From Hemicentrotus pulcherrimus (lineage: Eukaryota; Echinodermata; Echinoidea; Camarodonta; Strongylocentrotidae): a DNA stretch of 12,224 nt. The translations under genes and the position numbers were made by a program. Of the stretch, positions 1 through 7,285 are shown piece after piece. Each line of letters begins with the position of its first letter. The first letter of the stretch is position 1. Location of the stretch: positions 1 to 12,224 of the forward strand of contig BEXV01006200.1 of the NCBI GenBank assembly GCA_003118195.1, read 5' to 3'. The notes under the pieces are model-generated. The model was given only the letters and a program-made list of their open reading frames with translations. It had not been told where the DNA came from and made no database searches.

Positions 1-455
1 GTACGTACGTACATGTACTAGCTAGGCCTACGGTGAAATCAGTCGGCCATTTCTGATCATGATCCAGGCTTTCAAGGAACTACTGTAGATCTAGGCCTAC
101 TGAGTACTGTCTCTAGCGTTTTTGTAGAAATGGTAAGCAGTAATGATCATGCTAAAGTTAAACGTAGATCTAGATAGAAATGTCTAAATCTACAACTAGG
201 TCTAGATCTAGTCTACAAGTAGATCTAGACCTACAAATATGTAAATTAGATGGTAGGACGGCCGGGGTCGAGTCTGGGTTGTGTGTGTGTCCGGACGCGA
301 CGCATCAAAAGACAAAAACTAAATCATGTAAATAGATCTAAAAATCCTAGTGTAGATCTAGATCTAGGCCTAGCTAGGTCTAGATCTATATCGCGTTTGT
401 CGTTGGAAATGGAAGCATCAAATTTACCTAGATCTAGGCCTAGGCCGTAGGCGTA
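1..455. repeat. Degenerate array of AGATCT / AGGCCT / CTAG palindromes
   Basis: This stretch is built largely from overlapping self-complementary words: TAGATCTA, TAGGCCTA, GCTAGC-like and CTAG. They occur at about 80-105, 160-240, 330-395 and 425-445. A GTACGTACGTACATGTAC run opens the window. The words are joined irregularly, so there is no fixed period; it reads as a decayed simple repeat. The open frame 250-450 on the plus strand is arginine- and serine-rich only because these words happen to lack stops, so I do not treat it as coding. A stray copy of the same word (TAGATCTAGCTA) sits at about 1638-1649, next to the right arm of the inverted duplication. Confidence 0.75.
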
Positions 456-550
456 TATAGCAACTACCCTAGACCGAAAATTTCTTTCTCTCGTTAGCCT
501 CTGACTAGTCTGATTTGGGTAGGGTCGACGTCGGCTCCTCGTTCATTGTG

Positions 551-680
551 TTGAGAAAGGCTTGGCATTTCATCGAACAGATGCGGTGTGGCGCGGTGTG
601 GTGAGCTCAACGCATCCATTCGATAAAAGGGTGGGGGGGGGCGGCTTTTCTCGAAAGGTTGTGTTGAGAGCGGATTATCG
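551..680. repeat. Left arm of long inverted duplication
   Basis: This segment matches 1453-1577 in reverse complement over most of its length. The shared landmarks are the CTCTCAACACAACC block, the TTTCGAGAAAAGCC block, a homopolymer G (here) or C (there) tract, the TATCGAATGGATGCGTTGAG block and a repeated CCGCACC-like motif. The arms differ by small indels and by homopolymer length. The two opposite-strand open frames over this arm (494-774) are consequences of the repeat and show no recognisable domain. Confidence 0.85.
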
Positions 681-822
681 TTGTAGGGTCTATTCTTATT
701 CTTCTTTCTTTTCTTATATCTTCCCTTTCCGTTTCCCTTTTTTCCTTCTCTCTCTGTTTCCCCCATCAACATAGTAATACAAAAGAGACCACACTGTAGT
801 CTGTAATCAAGACCATTCCATG

Positions 823-960
823 TTATTTAATATATTTTCGATATACTTAAATTGGCAACTAGAGTCTATTACCTTTTGTCCCAGATCTTCATTTTAAACG
901 ACTGATGCGAAAGACTAGTCGACGCAACCATTTTATTTGATATATTTTCGATATACTTAA
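823..960. repeat. Two direct copies of a 28-bp motif, 110 bp apart
   Basis: The motif TATATTTTCGATATACTTAA occurs at 831-850 and 941-960. The match extends left through TTATTT at 823 and 933. The DNA between the copies carries the first copy of the 851-929 repeat, so short repeats are nested here. No gene is visible. Confidence 0.85.
851..929. repeat. Direct repeat, copy 1 (second copy 1330-1401)
   Basis: The segment starts with ATTGGCAACT and ends with CTAGTCGACGCAACC. It recurs at 1330-1401 in the same orientation, nearly identical except for 7 extra bases (AGAGTCT) after ATTGGCAACT in this copy. After the shared end, this copy continues into ATTTTATTTGATAT while the other continues into TTTCGAGAAAAGCC, so the end is a sharp duplication breakpoint. 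Confidence 0.88.
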
Positions 961-978
961 AGGTAAAGACCAGTTATC

Positions 979-1079
979 GTCATGCGATTGCATTGTGAAA
1001 GAAACGTTGTGGAATCGATCAGAAAAGGTTGATCATCTAGCATCTAGCATCTGCAAGGTTCTGGAATCTCAAAATGATA
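979..1079. repeat. Dispersed repeat copy (second copy 5561-5672)
   Basis: This segment begins GTCATGCGATTGCATTGTGA and ends near CAAAATGATA. It is closely matched, in the same orientation, at 5561-5672 inside the PX-gene intron. The second copy has an extra ATAAGAATTTGTGTGTATTG-like stretch where this copy has CTAGCATCTAGCAT. It is a dispersed family of unknown class. I saw no terminal repeats that define its ends. Confidence 0.85.
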
Positions 1080-1081
1080 TG

Positions 1082-1329
1082 AAATTTGGCCCATTCTTCG
1101 AACAGTTACGAGCACTATACACAGAAAGATGTATATGAGACTACCCTATATCTCTCACAGACCATGAGAGAAACAAATTTACCAAATATATGAATTAGTA
1201 GGCGGTTTCCCGGCAAATTTTGTATCATCATGTATTAGTCAAAACATATTCTTTCACATGATTGGTAATGAGAGCTTCCATTTCATTTTTTGAAATTGGG
1301 GCGTTTCCAATACTGGTCTTTATCTTTAG
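1082..1329. other. Unannotated AT-rich spacer
   Basis: I see no coding frame, RNA gene or clear repeat here. It separates the dispersed repeat from the second copy of the 72-79 bp direct repeat. Confidence 0.6.
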
Positions 1330-1401
1330 ATTGGCAACTATTACCTTTTGTCCCAGATCCTCATTTTAAACGACTGATGCGAAAGACTAGTCGACGCAAC
1401 C
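1330..1401. repeat. Direct repeat, copy 2 (first copy 851-929)
   Basis: This is the second copy of the ATTGGCAACT...GACGCAACC segment, shorter by a 7-base deletion. It runs straight into a fragment (1400-1440) that repeats the TTTCGAGAAAAGCC plus poly-C motif also found at 1475-1497. The inverted-duplication material is therefore present twice on this side, with a period of about 76 bp. Confidence 0.87.
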
Positions 1402-1452
1402 TTTCGAGAAAAGCCCCCCCCCCCCTGCTTTTATAGGAAGGGTGTGTTAAAA

Positions 1453-1577
1453 CGATACTCCGCTCTCAACACAACCTTTCGAGAAAAGCCCCCCCTCTTT
1501 TTTATCGAATGGATGCGTTGAGCTCACCACACCGCGCCGCACCGCACCGCATCTGTTCGATGAAAGCCGTTGAGAAA
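1453..1577. repeat. Right arm of long inverted duplication
   Basis: This is the reverse complement of 551-680. The two arms flank about 770 bp that itself contains the direct repeats at 851-929 / 1330-1401 and 823 / 933. A tract of C residues and the CCGCGCCGCACCGC run give it locally high GC. Whether the arms once belonged to one fold-back element or arose by an inverted segmental duplication cannot be decided from this copy. Confidence 0.85.
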
Positions 1578-1599
1578 TGAGTGTGTGGGGTATTGTGAA

Positions 1600-2222
1600 T
1601 GGAAATTGTATGTTCATGTTCACTCGTCACACAACATAGATCTAGCTACGAGGAAGCAAGGTTGCACTGACAATAAAATACATAAAAGAAAGTATTCCCT
1701 TTTCGTTATGTTTATTGAGGTATAAACAAAGCTGACAATACACTTGCAAAGTGCAGTCAAGCAAATATAGAAGACTTGGAATGAAAATGCATAAATGGTA
1801 AATGTGAATATTGCACGAAGATTACATAATGATCAAGGATGAGAATGAACATGAATAAATGGAATGACACGAATAAAAGCTTACGACTGAATGGAAATGA
1901 CGTCAAAAGTCCAATGAAACGGAGAGATGTGAAGAACGAAGGAAGGGGCTCACGCGATGAATATGCGGAGGCTTGAAGGCGGAGATGCAGCTTCGTAGTC
2001 GTGAAGGATCTCAATGCTGACACTCATGACGAAGATATTGAAGAAAAACCTCATGGCGTTGAAAATACGGGGGGTGAACAGTTCGGAACCACGATGCGCG
2101 GTTGGAGGAATAAACACGTTCGAATAATGAATATAAATAAGTACCGTGATGGAAAATAACTGTGAACATGAATGTACGATAAAAGTAGGGCAAATGTAAG
2201 AGCCGCTACAATTACTTAGCCA
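1600..2222. other. Purine-biased region with short degenerate repeats, no recognised gene
   Basis: The plus strand is rich in A and G with many ATGAAT / GAATGA / ATAAATGG words. For example, GAATGAAAATGCATAAATGG near 1780 is echoed as GAATGAACATGAATAAATGG near 1844. Two overlapping minus-strand frames (1757-2023 and 2011-2193) are open, but their products are low-complexity strings of Phe, Leu, Ser and Arg with no motif I recognise. The bias itself explains them. An old LTR or retroelement flank is possible, but I see no primer-binding site or terminal repeat. Confidence 0.4.
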
Positions 2223-2240
2223 CTGATTTGGGTAGGGTCG
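2223..2240. repeat. 18-bp exact direct repeat of 510-527
   Basis: The string CTGATTTGGGTAGGGTCG is identical at 510-527 and 2223-2240. The copies bracket the whole inverted-duplication mosaic. Downstream sequences diverge (GACGTCGG versus GCTGGCCGG). It could mark the edges of a duplicated or inserted block, but is much longer than a usual target duplication. Confidence 0.6.
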
Positions 2241-2377
2241 GCTGGCCGGCTGGAAGGAAACAGGAGATTAGAGAAACGATATGCCTACACATTATATGAA
2301 CCAATTAGGCCAAGACATGTACATGTACATATAATATGTACATCAAATTAAAGAAAATTAATACTCAAACAACATCA

Positions 2378-2480
2378 GGGCTCGAAATTAGCGGTTGCCA
2401 AGGTGCCATTGAACACCTTAAACGCCACCGGAAAAAGCTAAAAGTCCTGTCTTGGCTGCCTGGCTGGCAACCAAAAAAAT
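2378..2480. repeat. Repeat half containing GGTTGCC / GGCTGGCAACC motif
   Basis: The segment from CTCGAAATTAGCGGTTGCC through CCTGGCTGGCAACCAAAAAA shares the GGTTGCC ... CGGCTGGCAACCAA signature with 3803-3878. There, CAGGTTGCCCGGCTGGCAAC is followed by AGTGAGAACCCTG. The two probably belong to one dispersed family. The 1.3 kb between them holds other repeats and may be inserted material. Confidence 0.5.
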
Positions 2481-2521
2481 AGGCCCAAATTCCGATTACT
2501 GGGGCGACATCAAAAAAGGAA

Positions 2522-2761
2522 ATGATCTCAAATCACCCCAGTAAGGATTACGAGCGGCCTCTCTCTACTAGCTTTGTATTCATTGTGTGCATTTTTGGTC
2601 GGCGCGCTGAATCTCTGTATAAAACTGTATACACAGATCCACCTGGCTTACCACTTACATGTATATGCGAAAACACATACATTTTTGCGGTTGCAAGACG
2701 GAGCGATGGGATCAAGTGTCTGGCGGATTTTGTGTTGATAGATCATATGAGCCGAACGTAG
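2522..2761 (+). other. Short open frame of doubtful coding status
   Basis: A 79-codon frame with an ATG start is open here. Its local GC content is higher than the surrounding AT-rich DNA. I recognise no domain, signal peptide or conserved motif, and the frame sits between two repeat segments. It may be a chance frame or a relic of a transposable element. I keep it only because the composition differs from its flanks. Confidence 0.12.
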
Positions 2762-2782
2762 ACCATTTGCTAAACATTGCGA

Positions 2783-2932
2783 AACTGCAATCAATTTCCA
2801 TCATGATAACTGCAATTTTATATAGTTTTCGTAAATAGAGGTATGAAATCTAAGTTTATTTTGTGATTATTCTCGCCATGTTTACTGGATTTTGATAATC
2901 ATTTTTCAAAGTAAAGTTTTCCCAAGAAAATC
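2783..2932. repeat. Repeat unit, first copy (direct half plus inverted half)
   Basis: The first half (2783-2858, with GTAAATAGAGGTATGAAA) recurs in the same orientation at 3073-3148, a 290-bp offset. The second half (2861-2932, with TTGTGATTATTC and ATCATTTTTCAAAGTAAA) recurs in reverse complement at 3195-3282. One continuous unit here corresponds to two oppositely oriented pieces downstream, so an inversion separates the two copies. Confidence 0.8.
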
Positions 2933-3072
2933 TTGAGAAAATCATTGTGACTGACTGTTCAGTTGCAAGCTCCCTTGAGTCCACACACGTACAATACAGT
3001 GCAGTGCCTCTGCAGCTGCTATGTGAGCTAGCTGAGCTGAGCTAGAGTCGAAGAGACTTAACAGTCCTTTGA

Positions 3073-3282
3073 AATTGCTATCTGTTTGCATCATTATTGC
3101 CACGATTTCAATATAGTTTCGTGAATAGAGGTATGAAACCTGAGCTTAGAACTAGTAAAAGTATTACTAACGTCTTTGTTTTTAAACGACTGTCTGATTT
3201 TCTAGTGAAAATTTTACTTTGAAAAATGATTACCGGTATCAAAATTCAGTAGAAGATCTGAACATGGCCAGAATAATCACAA
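3073..3282. repeat. Repeat unit, second copy with internal inversion
   Basis: 3073-3148 matches 2783-2858 in direct orientation (GTGAATAGAGGTATGAAA), and 3195-3282 matches 2932-2861 in reverse complement (TTTTACTTTGAAAAATGAT). The inverted piece carries about 10-15 extra bases around an ACCGGT site. The two inverted pieces could pair into a stem of about 75 bp around a loop of about 260 bases. Confidence 0.8.
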
Positions 3283-3614
3283 TCTATTATGTTACAGTTC
3301 TTGCATCAATTCATTGCATTAAAACATTTTAACTACCGTAGATAAATGCTTTCTTTTTTAATTGGTTATTATGAAGCAGGAAGCCTGAAACCTTAGCCTA
3401 CTAAAAAATCTCAACAAACTATCCTTTTATGACATAATGAAAAAATAGACCCCAAAAATTTCCCCAAAATTTGAAAAGGAAAATCAAAAACATATTTCCC
3501 TAACTGGTGTACCGGGCACTGAGTTAATTATGATTTTTTTAATAGTTTATTTCAATTCAAGATTTCAAGAAAACCCCTCATTAAAAAGTACCATGGTAAC
3601 CATGTTTTTGGGGG

Positions 3615-3723
3615 GTCTAAATTACCATCCACCATGGTTACCATGGTATCAAACAATGATATACATAGGGTCATCAAACAATGTATTTCATTGTTTGGTA
3701 CCATGGTGGATGGTAATTTGGAC
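3615..3723. repeat. Fold-back hairpin element (MITE-like)
   Basis: The left arm 3615-3666 (GTCTAAATTACCATCCACCA ... AACAATGATATACAT) and right arm 3681-3723 (ATGTATTTCATTGTTTGGTA ... GGTAATTTGGAC) are reverse complements, apart from a 9-base gap and a few mismatches. They leave a 14-base loop. Just outside the left arm lies CATGGTAACCATG, which repeats part of the stem. Overlapping open frames exist on both strands (3530-3751 plus, 3552-3797 minus), as expected of a palindrome, and are not genes. No clear target duplication is visible. Confidence 0.8.
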
Positions 3724-3802
3724 GGCGCGACAGACCCGATGGCAGATTTAAGCATACCGGTAACACAAACCTCTTTAAACCTATTCACTGTGACCACCTA
3801 GA

Positions 3803-3878
3803 CTGCCATTTGGCAACCTGAAAAACTGTACAGGTTGCCCGGCTGGCAACCAAGAAAAAAAGTTAAGTGAGAACCCTG
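3803..3878. repeat. Second GGTTGCC / GGCTGGCAACC repeat segment
   Basis: CAGGTTGCCCGGCTGGCAAC followed by an A-rich run and AGTGAGAACCCTG matches the style of 2378-2480. The internal GGTTGCCCGGCTGGCAACC is a short dyad (GGTTGCC / GGCAACC). Confidence 0.45.
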
Positions 3879-3879
3879 A

Positions 3880-4676
3880 TACATCAATGAAGAACAAGTT
3901 TTGAACTTTCATGCTTAGATGGGCACATTCATTTAACTGTTAGAAGGTAAGCCTGTTAGAAAGAAGGTCTGATTAGGAAAGTTCCCAAAGTAGAGCAAGT
4001 AGCCATTCAAATGAAATAAACATGTGCATCTTTCAAACATTTATCTTCAACAATGGGGAACAGTGAGGAGGATTGAGCTCTAGATGTCAATTGTAGTGTC
4101 TGGACTGCCTGGTTTTGAATGGTCAGATGCCCCATTTTTGCAATTGTATTTCAGAGACTCATTTATTGTTAAATGGTTATTCTTACTCATGCATGAATGG
4201 TAAGATTCCAGTTGTTTATCATCTGAAAGAGGATTAGTTTATATGAAAGTAGTCTATATTGAGTATTTATTTGAAAATTAGAACTATAAATAGTGTCCTT
4301 CTTTTTGGCAGTGTAGTAAGAGAGTCACAAATTATTCTATTTTTGTTTTGACTGTAAATTCTGTAATGGTTTAGGACATCAGGAGTTTATACCTCGGATA
4401 TTTTTTTTTTTAGTGGACACAGTCTAGTTATGTCCTAATAAACATTTGTACCTGGGTTGTCTATTTACAAACAAGTATTCTCCTCTGAGTCCTCTTATCA
4501 CTTTATATATTAGAAAGGCTGAATAGTCATTCAAAAAATCTTAGTTATGTTGTTGAATTGATTTAAATGCATTCCTTTTTTCCATTTAAAAAGAAAGAAA
4601 GTAGACTATAGATTGGTGAAGGGGTAGAGTTTATCTGCCGAAATGATGCCTCTCAATTGTATTGTGCCCTTGACAG
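3880..4676 (+). other. Upstream intron sequence of the PX gene (presumed)
   Basis: This is AT-rich, non-coding sequence leading to the acceptor of the first PX exon. It ends with a pyrimidine-containing tract and TTGACAG at 4670-4676, a good 3' splice site. I found no further exon in it. The upstream extent of the intron is unknown because the preceding exon was not identified. Confidence 0.5.
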
Positions 4677-4802
4677 GATAAAGCTGTAGCAGAAAATGGA
4701 GATGGTCCTCCTGCCACGCCCTTTGACCCATGGTACCAAGTCAATGTGTGTGATGCTACAAAGAACGGGGAGGCTATCATTTTCAAGATAAAAACACTGA
4801 AG
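4677..4802 (+). CDS. Sorting nexin PX domain, first visible exon
   Basis: This is an internal exon of exactly 42 codons, phase 0 at both ends, flanked by TTGACAG and AAG|GTGATG. It encodes a short acidic linker (DKAVAENGDGPPATPFDPW) and then the start of a PX domain: YQVNVCDATKNGEAIIFKIK, matching the first two beta strands (strand, turn with a charged NG, strand). PX domains bind phosphoinositides and place sorting nexins on endosomes. The exon reads in frame into 6422-6523. The combined fragment is closest in my judgement to the SNX5/SNX6/SNX32 group of retromer-associated PX-BAR proteins, but the BAR region is not in view, so another PX family remains possible. The initiating exon was not found. 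Confidence 0.8.
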
Positions 4803-5161
4803 GTGATGTACATGTTTTTTGTGTATTGCATTTTTATTGTTTGGGTTGTCCTTCCAGTTTAATGTTTACATGAAATATATTCTGGTTTGCTACTTTGCTT
4901 TTGTGCAGACAGTAATTGGAGAAATTAATGTAAATCATTAGTTATGGAAACTTGAGTTGTTTAACTAATTTGTGCAAGTTTGTAACTGGGAGACAGGATA
5001 GGTGGGTGACGTATTCTCCAAGTGTCTTGGAGTAGTTTGCTTTCTGAGTATGTATGCATGGCCACATTATTTCATTCCTGTTATTTTTACAAAATTTGTT
5101 CATTTTAGGTTTAAGATTAGGCCTCCAGAGTAAACAAAGTAAACATGTACAGGTATACAGT

Positions 5162-5227
5162 GTACTCAGGAGGCAGAGCACTTGGTGATTATATCTCGTA
5201 CTCAGGAGCTCTTGGTGATTATATCTC
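5162..5227. repeat. Tandem duplication of about 33 bp
   Basis: GTACTCAGGAG ... CTTGGTGATTATATCTC is present twice head to tail, at 5162-5197 (36 bp) and 5198-5227 (30 bp). The second copy lacks six bases after CAGGAG. The near-identity of the remainder suggests a recent slippage event inside the intron. Confidence 0.88.
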
Positions 5228-5560
5228 AAGCTCCTACTGGAATAACTCCTGTACTTGTATTCCCAGAGGAGCCATTTTTTTGTAAGACAAATATTAACAA
5301 TTTAGAAAGTGCGACCAGACAATATTTTTAGGGGGGGATGAGCCTTACTTCAAAATTTGATAAAGTTTTCTCTTCTTTTTTTCTGTTTCTTAGTTTTCTG
5401 ATTTCTCCGTTTTTATTTAGAGCAGACTTTAATCAAGGTTGGATTTTCTTTTTAAAATTGAGAAAACTTGCACTTTGAAATGACTTTGTTGTTGAATGAG
5501 TTGTCTGGGCTTACATAATTGATTAACAATTCACCAAGTTAAAGATGAAGTTGAGTTCTG

Positions 5561-5672
5561 GTCATGCGATTGCATTGTGAAAGAAACGGTGTGGAATCGA
5601 CCAGAAAAGGTTGAATATCTAGCATATAAGAATTTGTGTGTATTGCAAGGTTCTGGAATCATCAAAATGATA
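5561..5672. repeat. Dispersed repeat copy (first copy 979-1079)
   Basis: It is in the same orientation as the copy at 979-1079, with a few substitutions and an insertion after ATCTAGCAT. It lies within the intron between the two PX exons. In reverse complement a frame of about 40 codons is open through it, but the first copy has a stop in that frame, so it is not evidence of a coding element. Confidence 0.85.
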
Positions 5673-6421
5673 AGNGATAAACATGACATATTTAGAATAT
5701 GAAGGCATTTGAAGAGCCATGCTTTTCAGGGAACATGTCTTATCTGATGTTCTTCCACACTTGCATAATAACAAATGATAAAGTTCACGAATTATTTTTC
5801 ACCTCTTCCCAGAACTCAACCTTCTCTTTAAGATTTGCATTGACTTAAATGATAGAGACACCGCAATTCATTGCATAAATTATGTTTTCTTTTTGAATAA
5901 TTTGATATGTCCCTAAATAATATATCATAGTTATATTGTTGTTTACTAATTATGTTATTACATTTTTTAATTGAGTGACAGATTAAATTATTCACAAATA
6001 TATTCATGATTTTGGACACTTGGCATTCCATACTTATTTGGTGGATTAAACCATGGACTAAAGTAAGCCTGCTTTCGAGAATACCACCCATTTTATGTGT
6101 GGGTTTTATATTTCTGTTTGGTCACATGCAAGACTATTTAGACTAGTAAACAAATTTAGCCCATTATTGCTGGAAAAATGATTTTAACTATGGTGCTACT
6201 GACAAGAAATTGCACACTTTTTTTCTTCAAAAATACATTATATTAATTTTATTAGAGAAGGGCAAAATACATACTGCCAACAATGTGTAAGGGTAATATA
6301 ATGTATGGCAGCTGTATGGAGATCTATGTAAATGTACTTGCAATGTTTTCAAATCATCTGTAAATTTTTGCAAGTTAATGTACAAGATTTTAATTACACA
6401 TTTCTTCCATTTCTATGACAG

Positions 6422-6523
6422 CTTGAAGAGGATGGCACAGAAGTGACTGTTGAGAGAGTGTATGATGACTTTGAATGGCTACAACACTGTCTCGCCACTG
6501 ATAATGACATTGGAGGTATTATT
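6422..6523 (+). CDS. Sorting nexin PX domain, second visible exon
   Basis: This exon is 34 codons long, phase 0 at both ends. The acceptor is CTATGACAG and the donor ATT|GTAAGT, a near-ideal 5' splice site. It continues the PX domain: an acidic loop (LEEDGT), the third strand EVTVERVY, the first helix DDFEWLQHCLATDNDIGG, then II. The next exon should supply the proline-rich PX loop. The classical R-R/K-Y-x-x-F signature reads RVYDDF here: the first Arg, the Tyr and the Phe are kept, while the second basic residue, which contacts the 3-phosphate in canonical PX domains, is Val. SNX5/SNX6 likewise lack it, and they share the DFxWL core and the II-P pattern after a D-x-x-G. A role in endosomal cargo sorting is inferred from the family, not shown. 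Confidence 0.83.
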
Positions 6524-6543
6524 GTAAGTGTTTAACATGAAGA

Positions 6544-6559
6544 TACATGTACATGTACA
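6544..6559. repeat. ACATGTACATGTACA palindromic simple repeat
   Basis: This alternating purine-pyrimidine palindrome just upstream of the MITE is echoed by CATGTACAGGTACATGTACA at about 6761-6780 downstream and by ACATGTACATGTACAT near 2318-2333. It is a common short simple repeat in this window. Confidence 0.7.
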
Positions 6560-6570
6560 AACTCTAGTAA

Positions 6571-6711
6571 GGCCCGAATTCACAAAGGAGGTTTGTCGAC
6601 AAACCGAGGTTTATGTACATCATATGACGCATTTTGTCAGGTTTTTTACAAACCTGGTTTGTAAAAAACAAAAGGAGGTTTGTCGACAAACCTCCTTTGT
6701 GAATTTGGGCC
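6571..6711. mobile_element. Harbinger-like MITE, complete, with TAA target duplication
   Basis: The 141-bp element begins GGCCCGAATTC and ends GAATTTGGGCC. Its terminal inverted repeats run at least 36 bp (6571-6606 and 6676-6711) with a single mismatch near the tip. TAA flanks it on both sides (6568-6570 and 6712-6714), the 3-bp TWA target duplication typical of PIF/Harbinger transposons. Each arm contains the palindrome GTTTGTCGACAAAC, and the middle holds another stem, TTTTTTACAAACC / GGTTTGTAAAAAA. It has no coding capacity, so it would depend on a transposase encoded elsewhere. The short frame at 6528-6737 is a by-product. It lies 47 bp after the splice donor of the second PX exon. Confidence 0.85.
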
Positions 6712-6898
6712 TAACTGTGATTATCACCATGATGTAAACAACAGAAAAACACCATTAATCATGTACAGGTACATGTACAGTATGTCCACACATATTCCTA
6801 TGGTGTGGAAGGGGTGTGTCGGCCTTAATTATTAGATGGTAGAAGAATCCCTGCAATCTGATTGGTCAATTACCATGTAGATAATTTTACTGGATGCA

Positions 6899-6910
6899 CC
6901 CGATATCGGG
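6899..6910. repeat. Perfect 12-bp palindrome CCCGATATCGGG
   Basis: The 12 bases are exactly self-complementary. They are followed at about 6925-7055 by AT-only low-complexity DNA, with long A runs at 6994-7007 and 7021-7030. The short frame at 6894-7076 is a product of this low complexity. Confidence 0.7.
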
Positions 6911-7130
6911 AATCGTTACCATTGATATCCCTTTTTTTTTGTTCTATAATTTTTTAAATTTCTTATCGTTAGGATTATTTGTTGTTCTTGTTTTAAAAAA
7001 AAAAAAAATAAATAAAATTAAAAAAAAAAATCTTTTCTATAATTTTCTCATTAAAAAAATAGAGTTTATAGTCTAATGTGAAGGTAAGTCATTTGGTATG
7101 TTTTCAACCATTGCACCAACAGTTTTCATG

Positions 7131-7217
7131 AAATCATGCTTTCCGGTAATTACCGGATGCATGGCTATGACAAAATCATGTGTCCGGTAATTACCGGGGA
7201 GCATGATTTTGCCATGC
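7131..7217. repeat. Paired CCGGTAATTACCGG palindromes in a larger dyad
   Basis: The 14-bp perfect palindrome CCGGTAATTACCGG occurs at 7143-7156 (extended to 16 bp at 7142-7157) and again at 7184-7197. Each copy is preceded by AAATCATG, so the unit is directly repeated with a 41-42 bp period. The second copy is also centred in a dyad, AAAATCATG at 7172-7180 and CATGATTTT at 7202-7210, which extends to GCATGGC...GCCATGC. It could be a fold-back element or a strong hairpin. Nothing suggests a protein-coding role. Confidence 0.8.
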
Positions 7218-7285
7218 GCCAGGTGAATCTGTAGAATAACAAATGTTTGTATTATTGATGATTTTTGGGGCCCCATTTTATAAAA

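Larger units (their letters stand above)
4803..6421 (+). other. Intron of the PX gene (1619 bp)
   Basis: It starts GTGATG and ends with a T-rich tract and TATGACAG, so both ends follow the GT-AG rule and the flanking exons join in frame. It carries a small tandem duplication at 5162-5227 and a dispersed repeat at 5561-5672. The rest (5230-5560 and 5673-6421) is AT-rich, with several T runs and one unresolved base at 5675, and I see no other feature. The minus-strand open frames at 4631-4831, 4942-5229 and 5828-6091 have no recognisable content. Confidence 0.8.

Noticed and set aside
250..450. 66-codon plus-strand frame rich in Arg and Ser
   Set aside because: It is produced by the AGATCT/AGGCCT simple array, which happens to lack stops in this frame; no domain or splice context.
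494..774. Opposite-strand frames of 92 and 70 codons
   Set aside because: They overlie one arm of an inverted duplication, are low in complexity (Lys/Arg and Phe/Ser runs), and have no recognised motif.
1757..2193. Two overlapping minus-strand frames that might be a membrane protein
   Set aside because: Hydrophobic content follows from the purine-rich plus strand; the frames differ in phase and show no family signature.
1600..2222. LTR of a retrotransposon
   Set aside because: No TG...CA terminal repeat pair, primer-binding site or polypurine tract at a consistent place could be found; the 18-bp repeat at 510 and 2223 is too short to be an LTR pair.
3530..3797. Frames on both strands over the hairpin
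   Set aside because: Mirror-image frames are expected for a palindrome and the products have no conserved features.
5675..5675. Unresolved base n within the intron
   Set aside because: It lies outside both exons and next to a repeat; it is an assembly ambiguity, not a biological feature.
7131..7217. CRISPR-like spaced repeats
   Set aside because: Only two palindromic copies, 41 bp apart, in eukaryotic intron-like DNA, with no cas genes; the dyad structure fits a fold-back repeat.
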